A stretch of 64,000 nt of DNA from Ignavibacteriales bacterium (GTDB taxonomy: Bacteria > Bacteroidota > Ignavibacteria > Ignavibacteriales > Ignavibacteriaceae), in contig DPRR01000025.1 of assembly GCA_003538625.1 (NCBI GenBank), positions 106,411 to 170,410 on the forward strand, given 5' to 3'. The notes beneath the pieces were generated by a model. That model was not told the origin of the DNA. It worked only from the letters and a program-made list of their open reading frames with translations, and searched no databases. The position numbers and the translations under genes are program-made. Shown here piece after piece: positions 41,634 to 51,553 of this stretch. Every line of letters starts with the position of its first letter. Position 1 is the first letter of the stretch.

Positions 41634-43427
41634 ATGAATAACATCCGAAATTTTTGCATAATTGCACACATTGATCATGGTAAATCAACTATTGCCGATT
41701 GTCTTTTAGAAACCACAGGAGTTGTCTCTGCCCGGGAAGCTAAAGACCAGATATTGGACGATCTTGAACTTGAACGTGAACGCGGTATTACTATTAAATC
41801 TCATGCTATTCAAATGCATTACCGTGCTAAGGATAAACAGGAATATGTACTAAATTTAATTGATACACCCGGTCACGTTGATTTTACTTATGAAGTTTCC
41901 CGCTCGCTTGCTGCCTGCGAGGGCGCAGTACTTGTTGTTGATGCGGCACAGGGAGTTGAAGCTCAAACAATCAGCAATCTTTATCTTGCTGCCGATGCAG
42001 GACTGGAAATAATTCCCGTTATTAATAAGATAGATCTGCCGAGTGCCGAAATTGATAAAGTATCAAACCAAATTATAGATCTTATAGGCTGCAATAAGGA
42101 AGATATTATTTTAGTTAGCGCAAAAACTAAAATAGGAATTATAGATTTGCTGGAAACAGTTGTAAAAAGAGTTCCTGCTCCAACCGGTGATCCGAAAGCT
42201 CCGCTGCAAGCTTTAATATTTGATTCGGTCTTCGACTCCTATCGCGGTGCAATTGCGTATGTAAGGATATTTCAAGGAACTTTAAAGACCAACGATAAAA
42301 TAAAATTATTTAAAGTTCATAAAGAATCAGAGGCAGAAGAAGTTGGGACACTTGGATTAAAAAAAATTAAATCTGATGAGTTATCAGCCGGTGATGTTGG
42401 ATATCTTATAGCAGGAATTAAAGATGTGAGAGATACTAAAGTCGGTGATACAATTACTCACGTAAGAAATGGTGCAACTGAACCTTTGCCCGGTTATAAA
42501 GATGTTAAGCCAATGGTTTACAGTGGTCTTTATCCAACTGATTCCGATGATTTTGAAGATTTGAGGGATGCCCTGGAAAAATTTTGTCTGAATGACTCAG
42601 CATTAATATATCAACCTGAAACTTCTGCTGCACTTGGCTTTGGTTTTAGATGCGGATTTCTTGGATTGCTTCACATGGAAATTGTACAGGAAAGATTGCT
42701 GCGCGAGCATGGGCAATCCATCATCACAACACTGCCAAATGTGGAATATATTGTTCATACTAAAAAAGGTGAACAGATAACGGTAGATAACCCTGCAGAA
42801 ATGCCGCCGGTTGGAAATATCGACAGAGTTGAAGAGCCATATATGAAGGCACAGATTGTTACTCCGAGCGAGTACGTTGGGAATATAATGAAAATTGCAA
42901 TGGATAAACGCGGCACATATATCAACACTACATATTTAGATCCCACACGTGCTGATTTACAATTTGAATTTCCGCTTTCAGAAATAATTTTTGATTTTTA
43001 TGATAAATTAAAATCATCAACCCGCGGTTATGCTTCATTTGATTATGAATATATAGGATATCGGGAATCTGATTTAGTTAAACTGGATATACTTCTTAAC
43101 AGTGAACCTGTAGATGCATTATCTATGATAGTACACAGAAGTAAATCATTTGAGTGGGGAAGAAAAGTAAGTTCAAAGCTTAAAGATTTAATTCCACGAC
43201 AGATGTTTGAAATAAATATTCAGGCAGCAATTGGAACAAAGGTGATTTCAAAATCTGTAGTTAAAGCGTTAAGAAAAAATGTGCTTGCAAAATGTTATGG
43301 CGGTGATATTTCCAGAAAAAGAAAACTGCTTGAAAAACAAAAAGAAGGCAAGAAGCGGATGAAGCAGGTTGGAAACGTGGAAATTCCGCAGGAAGCATTT
43401 TTAGCTGTATTACAAATAGATGATTAA
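41634..43427 (+). CDS. lepA: Elongation factor 4 (LepA)
   Basis: LepA is a translational GTPase acting on stalled or initiating ribosomes. The 597-residue protein has the G1 loop AHIDHGKST, DLELERERGITIKSH, G3 DTPGH, G4 NKID, and the LepA-specific C-terminal domain ending AVLQIDD. Length is standard. It is followed 24 bases later by signal peptidase lepB, the classic lepA-lepB operon. Confidence 0.97.
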   Translation: MNNIRNFCIIAHIDHGKSTIADCLLETTGVVSAREAKDQILDDLELERERGITIKSHAIQMHYRAKDKQEYVLNLIDTPGHVDFTYEVSRSLAACEGAVLVVDAAQGVEAQTISNLYLAADAGLEIIPVINKIDLPSAEIDKVSNQIIDLIGCNKEDIILVSAKTKIGIIDLLETVVKRVPAPTGDPKAPLQALIFDSVFDSYRGAIAYVRIFQGTLKTNDKIKLFKVHKESEAEEVGTLGLKKIKSDELSAGDVGYLIAGIKDVRDTKVGDTITHVRNGATEPLPGYKDVKPMVYSGLYPTDSDDFEDLRDALEKFCLNDSALIYQPETSAALGFGFRCGFLGLLHMEIVQERLLREHGQSIITTLPNVEYIVHTKKGEQITVDNPAEMPPVGNIDRVEEPYMKAQIVTPSEYVGNIMKIAMDKRGTYINTTYLDPTRADLQFEFPLSEIIFDFYDKLKSSTRGYASFDYEYIGYRESDLVKLDILLNSEPVDALSMIVHRSKSFEWGRKVSSKLKDLIPRQMFEINIQAAIGTKVISKSVVKALRKNVLAKCYGGDISRKRKLLEKQKEGKKRMKQVGNVEIPQEAFLAVLQIDD

Positions 43428-43451
43428 AAGATTCTTTGAGGGAATTTAAAA

Positions 43452-44294
43452 ATGAAACGCATATTAAAGATTCTGGTATTGGTTTTGTTTTTAGCTTTAA
43501 TTCTAAAATTATTTATAGTTGATGCTTTTAAAATTCCTACCGGTTCTATGAAAAATACTTTGCTGGAAGGCGATTTTATACTTGTAAACAAAGCGGCGTA
43601 TTCAATTTCAACTCCATTGCAAATCCCTTTTGTTGGAACAAGATTATCAAGATCTGAATTAATCTCGACGGGTAAGCCAAAGTTTAACGATGTAATTGCG
43701 TTTGAGGTACCGGCAAATTATTACGATCCGGCATCTGAAGAATATTCGGTTTTGGTTAAAAGAATAATTGGTTTACCCGGTGACACGATCCAGATTAAGG
43801 ATCAGGAATTATATATTAATAATATAAAATACCGCACACCGTCTTTTATTAAAATAAATTTGAATGAATCACCAGTTGAAAATCTCAACAAGGATCTTTT
43901 CCCTTATAACAACAAATGGTCATTAGAAAACTACGGTCCGATTGTCATACCCCAAAAGGGAATGAAGGTGGAACTCGATCCAAAAAACATTCTTATGTGG
44001 CAAAATGCAATTAATACAGATTATGGAAAAAAAGTAATAAGTGTTGAAGGCACAGTCATAAATCTGAACAATCAGCCAATAAGAGATTATATTTTTGAAA
44101 AAGATTATTATTTTGTTTTGGGTGATAATAGAAAAAACAGTATCGATAGCCGTTATTTTGGATACATACCGGAAGAATGGATTATCGGCAAGGCGTTTAT
44201 GATTTATTGGTCACAATTACCGGCGCAAACATCAGGCATTTCTGATTATTTTAGTTCAATCAGATTCAGCAGATTAATGCAATCAATAGAGTAA
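43452..44294 (+). CDS. lepB: Signal peptidase I
   Basis: LepB removes signal peptides at the outer face of the inner membrane. The 280-residue protein has one N-terminal membrane segment, catalytic Ser32 in PTGSMKNTL, catalytic Lys103 in VLVKRIIGLPGD, and GDNRKNSIDSRYFG near the C-terminus. An insert of about 60 residues lies between the Lys block and the GDN box. Confidence 0.96.
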   Translation: MKRILKILVLVLFLALILKLFIVDAFKIPTGSMKNTLLEGDFILVNKAAYSISTPLQIPFVGTRLSRSELISTGKPKFNDVIAFEVPANYYDPASEEYSVLVKRIIGLPGDTIQIKDQELYINNIKYRTPSFIKINLNESPVENLNKDLFPYNNKWSLENYGPIVIPQKGMKVELDPKNILMWQNAINTDYGKKVISVEGTVINLNNQPIRDYIFEKDYYFVLGDNRKNSIDSRYFGYIPEEWIIGKAFMIYWSQLPAQTSGISDYFSSIRFSRLMQSIE

Positions 44295-44318
44295 AAATAA
44301 ACAGTTAAATTTTTAAAC

Positions 44319-44348
44319 TTGAAATTTTTTCTCCATTTCGTACTTTTA
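44319..44348 (+). promoter_or_regulatory. Promoter-like pair upstream of the subtilase
   Basis: TTG (44319-44321), 19 bases, then TACTTTTA (44341-44348), one base from TAnnTTTG. The ATG is at 44363. Confidence 0.5.
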
Positions 44349-44362
44349 CTTAAAAAAATTAA

Positions 44363-46342
44363 ATGAAATACATTCTTATTGTCCTAATAACATTATCATC
44401 GCAATTATTTTCTCAGGAAAAGTGCTTTATCTATTTTATCGATAAGGGATATGATAATTCAGAGACGTTAAATAAAAACAGTTCCGGGTATTTACAAGCA
44501 GTTCAGGAGCTTTCGCCTAAGGCAATTGAACGCAGAGTAAAGAATATGGGAACCGAATTTATTACTTACGAAGATTTACCAATAAATAATAATTATCTAA
44601 TTGAGCTTGAATCTCTTAACATTCAAATTATCCGTAAACTTAAATGGTTTAATTCGGTTTCAGCATATTTAACTGCAGATCAGATTCAAATTCTTAGGTC
44701 ACTTCCGTTTGTAAAAAGTATCGAACCTGTAAAAAAACTTTACTTCAAAAATGATCCGGTTATAAATACTTCAAGATCATTATATATGCCGACTGATACG
44801 AGTTACAGTTATGGAACATCGTTTAATCAGGTCAATCTTTCAGATATTCCTTTTGTACACTCAAAAAATATTAATGGAAAAAATGTTTTAATAGGAATAC
44901 TTGATTCCGGATTTGATTGGAAGAGACATAATTCACTTAAAGATAGAGATGTTATAGCAGAATATGATTTTATATTTGATGACTCTGTTACTGCAAACCA
45001 AAAAGGAGATGTGCCGGGTCAAGATTCTCATGGAACTTATGTCTTTTCTATTCTGGCAGGTTTTGCAGATAGCATATTAATTGGACCGGCATTTAACGCA
45101 TCTTTTATTCTTGCCAAGACAGAAGACATAAGAGGTGAAACTCATATTGAAGAAGATAATTACGCTGAGGCTCTTATTTGGATGGAATCCTATGGAGTGG
45201 ATATTACAACAAGTTCACTAGGGTATAATATTTTTGATTCCGGATATTCTTATACTTATTCGGATATGAATGGAAGAACGACAATTGTTGCCAAAGCAGC
45301 AGATTTAGCTTTTCAACGAGGTGTTTCTACTTTTACTGCGGCAGGCAATGAAGGAAACAATGCGTCGTGGGGAGGCTACATCATCTCACCAGCGGACGCA
45401 TTTCACATAATTTCAGTAGGTGCTGTAAATAATGCCGGTAATTTAGCAAGCTTTAGCAGTCACGGTCCAACCTCGGATAACAGGATTAAACCAGAAGTAG
45501 TTGCGCAAGGTGTTGATGTTTACGGTGCAGCAGCCGGTACAATCAATGGTTATGGATTCAACAGCGGTACATCGGCGGCAACACCAATAGCCAGCGGGGT
45601 GGCAGCCTTACTTCTTTCTGCCCATCCGTATTTAAAGAATACTCAGGTTAGAAGCATAATACTTGAGACTTCTTCTAATACCGGGAATCCTAATAATCAA
45701 ATTGGATATGGGATTATCTCAGCAAAAAATGCAATTGAATTTCCTAATCTGAAATCGGTAAATAATAATTTTATTCTTCACAAAACAACTTTTAAAGAAA
45801 ATATAATTCCTGAATCCGTTAAAACTACCTTTATAGTTTCAAATAATTCGGTAGAAGAATATCCAATGACAAAAGTTGGGGAATATGATTTTGAGCTTAC
45901 AGTACCGCAAAAATTTAATGGAGAAATTTTAAAATTTTATATCACTTATTCTGATAGTCAAAATAACAGTTTCAGATTGCCCGCTTCAAATGAATATAAA
46001 TTTATTTATGGTTCAGAAATAATCTCATTAAATTTGGAAGTGCAGTCACCGGAAACAGATTATCAGGTAAGTGATTTTTTCCCTAATCCTTTTATTCCCG
46101 CAAAACATAAATTTACCCGAATAAATTATAAATCATCAGGTAAAGAATTATTTAAATTAATGCTGATAGACGGTGCCGGTCAAAAAGTTACAGAAATTTC
46201 AACATTAACTTTATCCGGTCCAAATTATTTTGAATGGGATGGTTTTGCAGATCGGGGTTATCTTTGTGCAAGCGGTGTCTATTATGCATTAATTCAGCTT
46301 GGCGGTAAAGAGTTCGGAAAAAAACTGGTTTTGATAAAGTAA
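44363..46342 (+). CDS. Secreted subtilisin-like serine protease with T9SS-type C-terminal domain
   Basis: The 659-residue S8 peptidase has a signal peptide (MKYILIVLITLSSQLFSQ), a propeptide-like region (to about 150) and a catalytic domain with Asp181 (ILDSGFDW), His223 (DSHGTYVF), the oxyanion Asn in AAGNEGN and Ser404 (GTSAATPIASG). After a beta-rich linker the last ~85 residues (SDFFPNPFIPAKHKFTRINY, then GVYYALIQLGGKEFGKKLVLIK, cited in part) have the FlgD/Por-type sorting domain used by the type IX secretion system. It has its own promoter-like pair. Confidence 0.9.
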   Translation: MKYILIVLITLSSQLFSQEKCFIYFIDKGYDNSETLNKNSSGYLQAVQELSPKAIERRVKNMGTEFITYEDLPINNNYLIELESLNIQIIRKLKWFNSVSAYLTADQIQILRSLPFVKSIEPVKKLYFKNDPVINTSRSLYMPTDTSYSYGTSFNQVNLSDIPFVHSKNINGKNVLIGILDSGFDWKRHNSLKDRDVIAEYDFIFDDSVTANQKGDVPGQDSHGTYVFSILAGFADSILIGPAFNASFILAKTEDIRGETHIEEDNYAEALIWMESYGVDITTSSLGYNIFDSGYSYTYSDMNGRTTIVAKAADLAFQRGVSTFTAAGNEGNNASWGGYIISPADAFHIISVGAVNNAGNLASFSSHGPTSDNRIKPEVVAQGVDVYGAAAGTINGYGFNSGTSAATPIASGVAALLLSAHPYLKNTQVRSIILETSSNTGNPNNQIGYGIISAKNAIEFPNLKSVNNNFILHKTTFKENIIPESVKTTFIVSNNSVEEYPMTKVGEYDFELTVPQKFNGEILKFYITYSDSQNNSFRLPASNEYKFIYGSEIISLNLEVQSPETDYQVSDFFPNPFIPAKHKFTRINYKSSGKELFKLMLIDGAGQKVTEISTLTLSGPNYFEWDGFADRGYLCASGVYYALIQLGGKEFGKKLVLIK

Positions 46343-46379
46343 AATTGAAAAATTTATAATCTTAAAAAAAGAGTTAATA

Positions 46380-47021
46380 ATGACGCAAATATTTTTTCCG
46401 GTTCAAAGAAAGTATTTAGATTCTTTCCGAAAAAAGGAAGATGAACTTATAATCGAAATGGAACTTTATGCAATTGAGCATAAGGTTCCAATATTAAATT
46501 GGCATGCTGCAGAACTGATTGAAAAATTAATCTTAATAAACAAACCGGAAAGAGTTCTGGAAATAGGTACTGCAATTGCTTATACAACAATTAGAATAGC
46601 AAAATGTTTACACAAAGATTCTGTAATTCATTCAATTGAAAAAAGTGAAGATAATTTGAAAATAGCTTTATTAAATGTTGAAAAATCCGGTGTGAGCAAA
46701 AAAATTAAATTAATACAAGGGGATGCTCTTAGCATTATGCCGCAGTTAAATAAAAAATATGATTTTATTTTTCTTGATGCAGATAAAGAAGATTATAAAA
46801 GATTATTTGATTATTCAATGATACTGCTGCGTAAAGGTGGAGTAATTGTGGTTGATAATCTTTTGTGGCACGGTTATGCCGCTTCCAACAGAGTGCCTGC
46901 AAAATACAATAAATCAACAAAGCATATAAAAGATTTCAATAAATTATTTATACTTCAGCAAAATCTTGATTCGATGATAATTCCAATCGGCGATGGATTA
47001 GGTTTGGGAATAAAGAAATAG
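46380..47021 (+). CDS. O-methyltransferase (TrmR/YrrM-like)
   Basis: The 213-residue protein has the catechol/caffeoyl-CoA O-methyltransferase fold: VLEIGTAIAYTTIRIAKCL (motif I), IEKSEDN, FIFLDADKEDYKRLF and VVDNLLWHG. Bacterial relatives of this size include TrmR, which methylates 5-hydroxyuridine at the tRNA wobble position; small-molecule targets remain possible. It starts with a weak Shine-Dalgarno and is followed one base later by a small gene. Confidence 0.85.
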   Translation: MTQIFFPVQRKYLDSFRKKEDELIIEMELYAIEHKVPILNWHAAELIEKLILINKPERVLEIGTAIAYTTIRIAKCLHKDSVIHSIEKSEDNLKIALLNVEKSGVSKKIKLIQGDALSIMPQLNKKYDFIFLDADKEDYKRLFDYSMILLRKGGVIVVDNLLWHGYAASNRVPAKYNKSTKHIKDFNKLFILQQNLDSMIIPIGDGLGLGIKK

Positions 47022-47022
47022 T

Positions 47023-47460
47023 ATGGATAATCTGCCACCGGATTTTCTTAGTGAAGTTGAAAAGTATTGCGGTAATGTGTTAAACAGAAAAGATGATCTG
47101 CTGATCATTATTGAAGCTTATAGAAATAATAATAAGTTTAATGATTTTGAGAAATTATCTTTTACCGGAAAATATGTTAATGGTTTGTTGAGGGTTCTAA
47201 AAAGCAGTGTTAATATTCCTGAAGTTGAAAGTGTTGAGCATATAAAAAGAGATTTATCCGAAAATATGGAGAATATAGTTTCTCAGTTAACAGAAGTAAC
47301 TTCTAATATTAATGAAAAGGATAAAAATTGTATCGAAGATAATTATATAAAATTATCTCACATCTCACTTCAAAATCTACAGCAACTTGCAGAAGATCTT
47401 GATAAGATAAAAAAATATTTAAATCATATTAAAAGAGATGATTCAAATAAAACTTCTTAG
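47023..47460 (+). CDS. Hypothetical protein, helical
   Basis: The 145-residue protein has no signal peptide, membrane segment or motif I recognise. It is charged and predicted all-helical, with a hydrophilic Lys/Asp-rich C-terminus. It starts one base after the O-methyltransferase stop and is likely cotranscribed with it. Its stop codon overlaps the stop of the convergent marR gene. Confidence 0.7.
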   Translation: MDNLPPDFLSEVEKYCGNVLNRKDDLLIIIEAYRNNNKFNDFEKLSFTGKYVNGLLRVLKSSVNIPEVESVEHIKRDLSENMENIVSQLTEVTSNINEKDKNCIEDNYIKLSHISLQNLQQLAEDLDKIKKYLNHIKRDDSNKTS

Positions 47461-47903
47461 CTCTTAGCAATCCATTTTTCTAATGCTGATAACAAATGAG
47501 TCATCGCAGTAATTAATGGCTGATGCTGGTCTTCTTCGATATCCTCAAGAATTTCTTTGTGAATTTCTATATAAGCCTTATTCAATTGTTGAACTAAAAG
47601 CTGACCCTTTTTTGATAATGAAACTTTCATGTTTCTTCTATCATTTGGATCAATTTCTCTTAGTATATATTCTTTTTGAACAAGTCCGTCAATTATTCGC
47701 GTTAATCGGCTTGGACTAAGATTCATTCTTTCAGCAATTGCTTTATTATTTATGCTCTCATCAGAACCAAATAATCTTAAGCATCTGAATTCTGCCTGAG
47801 TTAAACTGTGTACCTCTGCCAAACGAACTTCTTTTTCCTGACAATTAGCCAATAAGCTAAAAGTAAGATTGGCTAGCATCTCTGCGTTGTGATTTAATTC
47901 CAT
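47457..47903 (-). CDS. MarR family transcriptional regulator
   Basis: The 148-residue protein has a winged helix-turn-helix (TQAEFRCLRLFG, AIAERMNLSPSRLTRIIDGLVQKEYILRE, cited in part: MNLSPSRLTRIIDGL) flanked by dimerisation helices, as in MarR proteins. Such proteins usually repress a neighbouring or their own gene and release DNA on binding a small ligand. An inverted repeat lies in the promoter region. The regulated gene is not evident; the closest upstream neighbour is yigZ on the same strand. Confidence 0.9.
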   Translation of the reverse strand: MELNHNAEMLANLTFSLLANCQEKEVRLAEVHSLTQAEFRCLRLFGSDESINNKAIAERMNLSPSRLTRIIDGLVQKEYILREIDPNDRRNMKVSLSKKGQLLVQQLNKAYIEIHKEILEDIEEDQHQPLITAMTHLLSALEKWIAKS

Positions 47904-47934
47904 GATAAGTCCTGGTTTAATTTAAGATGAATTA

Positions 47935-47947
47935 TTGTCTATGACAA
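47935..47947. promoter_or_regulatory. Possible MarR operator
   Basis: TTGTC-TAT-GACAA is a perfect 5-bp inverted repeat, centred 38 bases upstream of the marR ATG, in the only gap next to it. MarR proteins often bind such repeats in their own promoter. The link is inferred. Confidence 0.35.
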
Positions 47948-47996
47948 ATATCGATATTAAAAATAATTAAATCAAGTGCAGATTAAAAAAATTTTA

Positions 47997-48617
47997 TTAG
48001 AAATACTTAAAATTAGGTAAGATTTTTATTAAGACTTGTCCATTGGTAAGATTTGTCAACTCAATATTTATTTTCTCATAATCATTGGGCTTTATAAAAC
48101 AATTAAACTTCGCAACAGACGAAAATTCAGTGTTATCTATTATTGCTGAATAATAATTAATTACACGATGAACATGATTAATAAAATTAAAATCAACTTC
48201 TATTGAACACGCTTGATAAAATGTTTTAATAACAGTTTCATTAGCTTCTAAAACTTTCATAGATGCGTTATAATAAGCTTTTCCCAGAGGACCTACACCA
48301 AGCTTAGTTCCGCCAAAATAGCGCACCACAATCACCAACAAATCGTTTAGTTCAAAATGATCAATAGCATTTAGTATTCGTATACCGGCTGTACCTTTCG
48401 GCTCACCATCATCAGAGTATTTTTCTTCACCGCTTTTGATTCTGTATGCATAGCAGTGATGAGATGCATCAAAATATTTTTTACGTATTTCAATTAAATG
48501 ATTTAATGCAGTTTCCTCATTATCAACAGGATAAACAATTGCTATAAATTCTGAACCTTTTTCTTTAAGTGAAATTGTCAGGAAATTTTTTATCGTTTTT
48601 ATTTGTTGGGGTAACAA
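47997..48617 (-). CDS. yigZ: YigZ/IMPACT family protein
   Basis: The protein has the YigZ core: KGSEFIAIVYPVDNEE, ASHHCYAYRI, YSDDGEPKGTAGIRIL and VRYFGGTKLGVGPLGKAY. The IMPACT N-domain in eukaryotes binds Gcn1; the bacterial role is unclear. The frame is open to an ATG at 48725, but that would touch the divergent uvrA start base and add 36 low-complexity residues. The TTG at 48617 gives 206 residues, the usual YigZ length, so I prefer it. No Shine-Dalgarno supports either start. Confidence 0.85.
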   Translation of the reverse strand: MLPQQIKTIKNFLTISLKEKGSEFIAIVYPVDNEETALNHLIEIRKKYFDASHHCYAYRIKSGEEKYSDDGEPKGTAGIRILNAIDHFELNDLLVIVVRYFGGTKLGVGPLGKAYYNASMKVLEANETVIKTFYQACSIEVDFNFINHVHRVINYYSAIIDNTEFSSVAKFNCFIKPNDYEKINIELTNLTNGQVLIKILPNFKYF

Positions 48618-48724
48618 TTTGTGCGCTTTAATATTACATGCTAAAATTATTTGTTTATCAATATCACTATTCCTAAAATAAGTGTTTGAAAATTTATTTC
48701 TATTATTGGGTTTGGTAAAATACA

Positions 48725-51553
48725 TTGGAAAAAGAAACTATAATTGTTAAAGGTGCACGCGAGCACAATCTAAAAAATATTGATGTTGAAATACCGCGCG
48801 ATTCGTTAACTGTAATTACAGGATTATCCGGATCAGGAAAATCTTCCCTCGCGTTTGATACAATTTACGCGGAAGGACAGAGAAGATATATCGAATCACT
48901 TTCCGCTTATGCCAGACAGTTTTTGGATATGCTGGAAAAACCCGACGTCGATTTGATTGAAGGATTGAGTCCGGCAATTTCAATAGAACAAAAATCAACA
49001 TCCGGAAATCCGAGATCGACAGTAGGAACAGTTACCGAGATCTATGATTATTTAAGATTACTATTTGCAAGAGTTGGAACTCCTCATTGCTACAATTGCG
49101 GTAAACCTGTAACCAAACAAACTTCAGCCCAAATCATTGATACAATTATTCAAAACCAATCCGGAAAAAAAGTAAATGTACTTGCACCTGTCATTCGGGG
49201 AAGAAAAGGACATTACCGGGAACTTTTTGAAGAGATTATTTCTGATGGCTTTCTAAAGGTTAGAGTTGATGGTGTGTACCATGAAATCGAAAAAGGTTTC
49301 CACCTTGATCGTTATAAAATTCACAATATAGAAATTGCTATTGATAAAGTTAATGCAAGTGAAAGATCACGCGGAAGATTAACTGAATCTGTAGAAGTTG
49401 CCATTAACTATGGAAATGGAATTGTAATTATTGAAGAAGATGGAAACGATAAAATTTACAGTCGCAATCTTGCTTGTTTGGATTGCGGAATTTCATATCG
49501 TGAGCTTGCACCAAATTCTTTTTCATTCAACTCACCTTATGGATCGTGCAGCGATTGCGAGGGTCTTGGAGAAATAAAACAGCTTGATATTGATTTGATA
49601 ATTCCTGATTGGGATAAATCAATTAATGAAGAGGGGATTGCAGCACTTGGTAAACCAAGATCAATCTGGTTCTTCAATCAATTAGAAGCAGTTGGACAAA
49701 AATTTGGTTTTGATTTTGATACTCCGCTTAAAGATTTGAATGATGAACAAAAAGATTTACTACTAAATGGAAGCAGTGAAAAAATTTCTTTCACATACAA
49801 TTACGGCAAAGGTAAACCTGTAACTTATCTTCACCGGTTTGCGGGAGTTATGAGTTATCTTAAAAATTTCTATTCAACAACAACTTCAAATCATATACGC
49901 GAATGGGTTGAGGCTTATATGAATTCTGCAACCTGCCAAACCTGCGGTGGTGGAAGATTGAAGAAAGAATCTTTATCTGTAAAGTTCCAGGGAAAAAATA
50001 TTAGTGAAGTAACAAAACTTTCTATTTCGCGCGGTGCAGAATTTTTTACTAAACTAAAGCTTACCGGAAAAGATGCAATTATTGCAAAGCCAATTTTAAA
50101 AGAAATAAATGAACGATTAAGTTTCTTATTAAATGTTGGATTGGATTATTTAACACTTGATAGATCAGCCAGAACTTTATCCGGTGGAGAAACACAGAGA
50201 ATAAGATTGGCAACACAAATTGGTTCTCAGCTTGCTGGCGTTCTCTATGTTTTGGATGAACCATCAATCGGTTTGCATCAGAGTGATAATATCAAACTTA
50301 TAAACTCATTAAAAAATCTTCGCGATCTTGGAAACACTGTTATTGTTGTTGAGCACGATAGAGAAACAATTGAAAGTTCAGATTACATTATTGATCTTGG
50401 TCCCGCGGCAGGAGTTCACGGTGGAGAAGTTTGTATCGCCGGTGAAACATCTGAATTACTTAATTCTAAAAATGGATTTGAATCACTAACTCTTTCTTAC
50501 TTAAATGATAAAAAGCGAATTGAAATTCCTGAAAAACTTAGAGCAGGAATTGGTAAATCGTTAATCTTAAAAGGGGCAACAGGTAATAATCTAAAGAGTG
50601 TAGATTTAGAAATTCCACTTGGAACATTTACAGTTATCACTGGAGTAAGCGGTTCAGGAAAATCAACGCTGATCAACGAAACACTGGTAAAGATTTTGAT
50701 GAAGAAAATTTATTCTTCTAAACTCGTTCCGCTTCCATTTAAATCTGTTGAAGGTTTAGAGCACATTGATAAAGTAATTGAAATTGATCAATCGCCAATT
50801 GGTAGAACACCAAGATCAAATCCTGCCACGTATACAGGATTGTTCACTCACATTCGTGATTTGTTTGCACAGCTACCTGAATCTAAAATGCGTGGATATG
50901 CAACTGGAAGATTTAGTTTTAATGTTGAAGGCGGAAGATGCGAAGAGTGCGGCGGTGATGGTTTGAAAAAAATTGAAATGAATTTTTTACCTGATGTTTA
51001 TGTGCTTTGCGATGTTTGCCAGGGAAAAAGATATAATAGAGAAACACTGCAAGTTCTTTATAAAACTAAATCAATTTCAGATGTTCTTGAAATGCGGGTT
51101 GATGAAGCGTTAGAATTTTTTGAAGACTTGCCAAGAATAAACAGAAAAATCAAAGCAATTCACGATGTTGGACTTGGTTATATAAAACTTGGTCAGCAAG
51201 CAACAACACTCTCCGGCGGTGAAGCACAGCGTGTCAAACTTGCAACCGAACTTAGCAAAGTAAGTACTGGCAAAACTATTTACATTCTTGATGAACCAAC
51301 AACAGGATTACATTTTGAAGATGTCAGAATTCTTTTGGGAGTTTTAAATAAACTTGTTGAAAAAGGAAATACTGTTGTTGTAGTTGAGCATAATCTTGAT
51401 GTAATCAAAACCGCAGATTGGATTATCGATCTTGGTCCTGGTGGTGGAGAATTTGGTGGAAAAATTATTGCCGAAGGAACTCCCGAACAAATAGTTAAAA
51501 GCAAAAAAAGTTTAACTGGTAAGTATTTGGTTAAGGAATTTAGTAAGAAATAG
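48725..51553 (+). CDS. uvrA: Excinuclease ABC subunit A
   Basis: UvrA finds DNA lesions for nucleotide excision repair. The 942-residue protein has two ABC ATPase modules (Walker A GLSGSGKSS near residue 31 and GVSGSGKST in the second half; LSGGETQR and LSGGEAQR signatures), and zinc-binding CYNC and CDVC-type pairs (HCYNCG, CEECG, CDVCQG). It starts at TTG; the alternatives do not extend the conserved IVKGAREHNLKNI start. Its stop codon is the first bases of a palindromic repeat. Confidence 0.97.
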   Translation: MEKETIIVKGAREHNLKNIDVEIPRDSLTVITGLSGSGKSSLAFDTIYAEGQRRYIESLSAYARQFLDMLEKPDVDLIEGLSPAISIEQKSTSGNPRSTVGTVTEIYDYLRLLFARVGTPHCYNCGKPVTKQTSAQIIDTIIQNQSGKKVNVLAPVIRGRKGHYRELFEEIISDGFLKVRVDGVYHEIEKGFHLDRYKIHNIEIAIDKVNASERSRGRLTESVEVAINYGNGIVIIEEDGNDKIYSRNLACLDCGISYRELAPNSFSFNSPYGSCSDCEGLGEIKQLDIDLIIPDWDKSINEEGIAALGKPRSIWFFNQLEAVGQKFGFDFDTPLKDLNDEQKDLLLNGSSEKISFTYNYGKGKPVTYLHRFAGVMSYLKNFYSTTTSNHIREWVEAYMNSATCQTCGGGRLKKESLSVKFQGKNISEVTKLSISRGAEFFTKLKLTGKDAIIAKPILKEINERLSFLLNVGLDYLTLDRSARTLSGGETQRIRLATQIGSQLAGVLYVLDEPSIGLHQSDNIKLINSLKNLRDLGNTVIVVEHDRETIESSDYIIDLGPAAGVHGGEVCIAGETSELLNSKNGFESLTLSYLNDKKRIEIPEKLRAGIGKSLILKGATGNNLKSVDLEIPLGTFTVITGVSGSGKSTLINETLVKILMKKIYSSKLVPLPFKSVEGLEHIDKVIEIDQSPIGRTPRSNPATYTGLFTHIRDLFAQLPESKMRGYATGRFSFNVEGGRCEECGGDGLKKIEMNFLPDVYVLCDVCQGKRYNRETLQVLYKTKSISDVLEMRVDEALEFFEDLPRINRKIKAIHDVGLGYIKLGQQATTLSGGEAQRVKLATELSKVSTGKTIYILDEPTTGLHFEDVRILLGVLNKLVEKGNTVVVVEHNLDVIKTADWIIDLGPGGGEFGGKIIAEGTPEQIVKSKKSLTGKYLVKEFSKK

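Noticed and set aside
44363..46342. Toxin or defence-system protease
   Set aside because: Signal peptide, propeptide and sorting domain fit an ordinary exported subtilase, and no defence gene is nearby.
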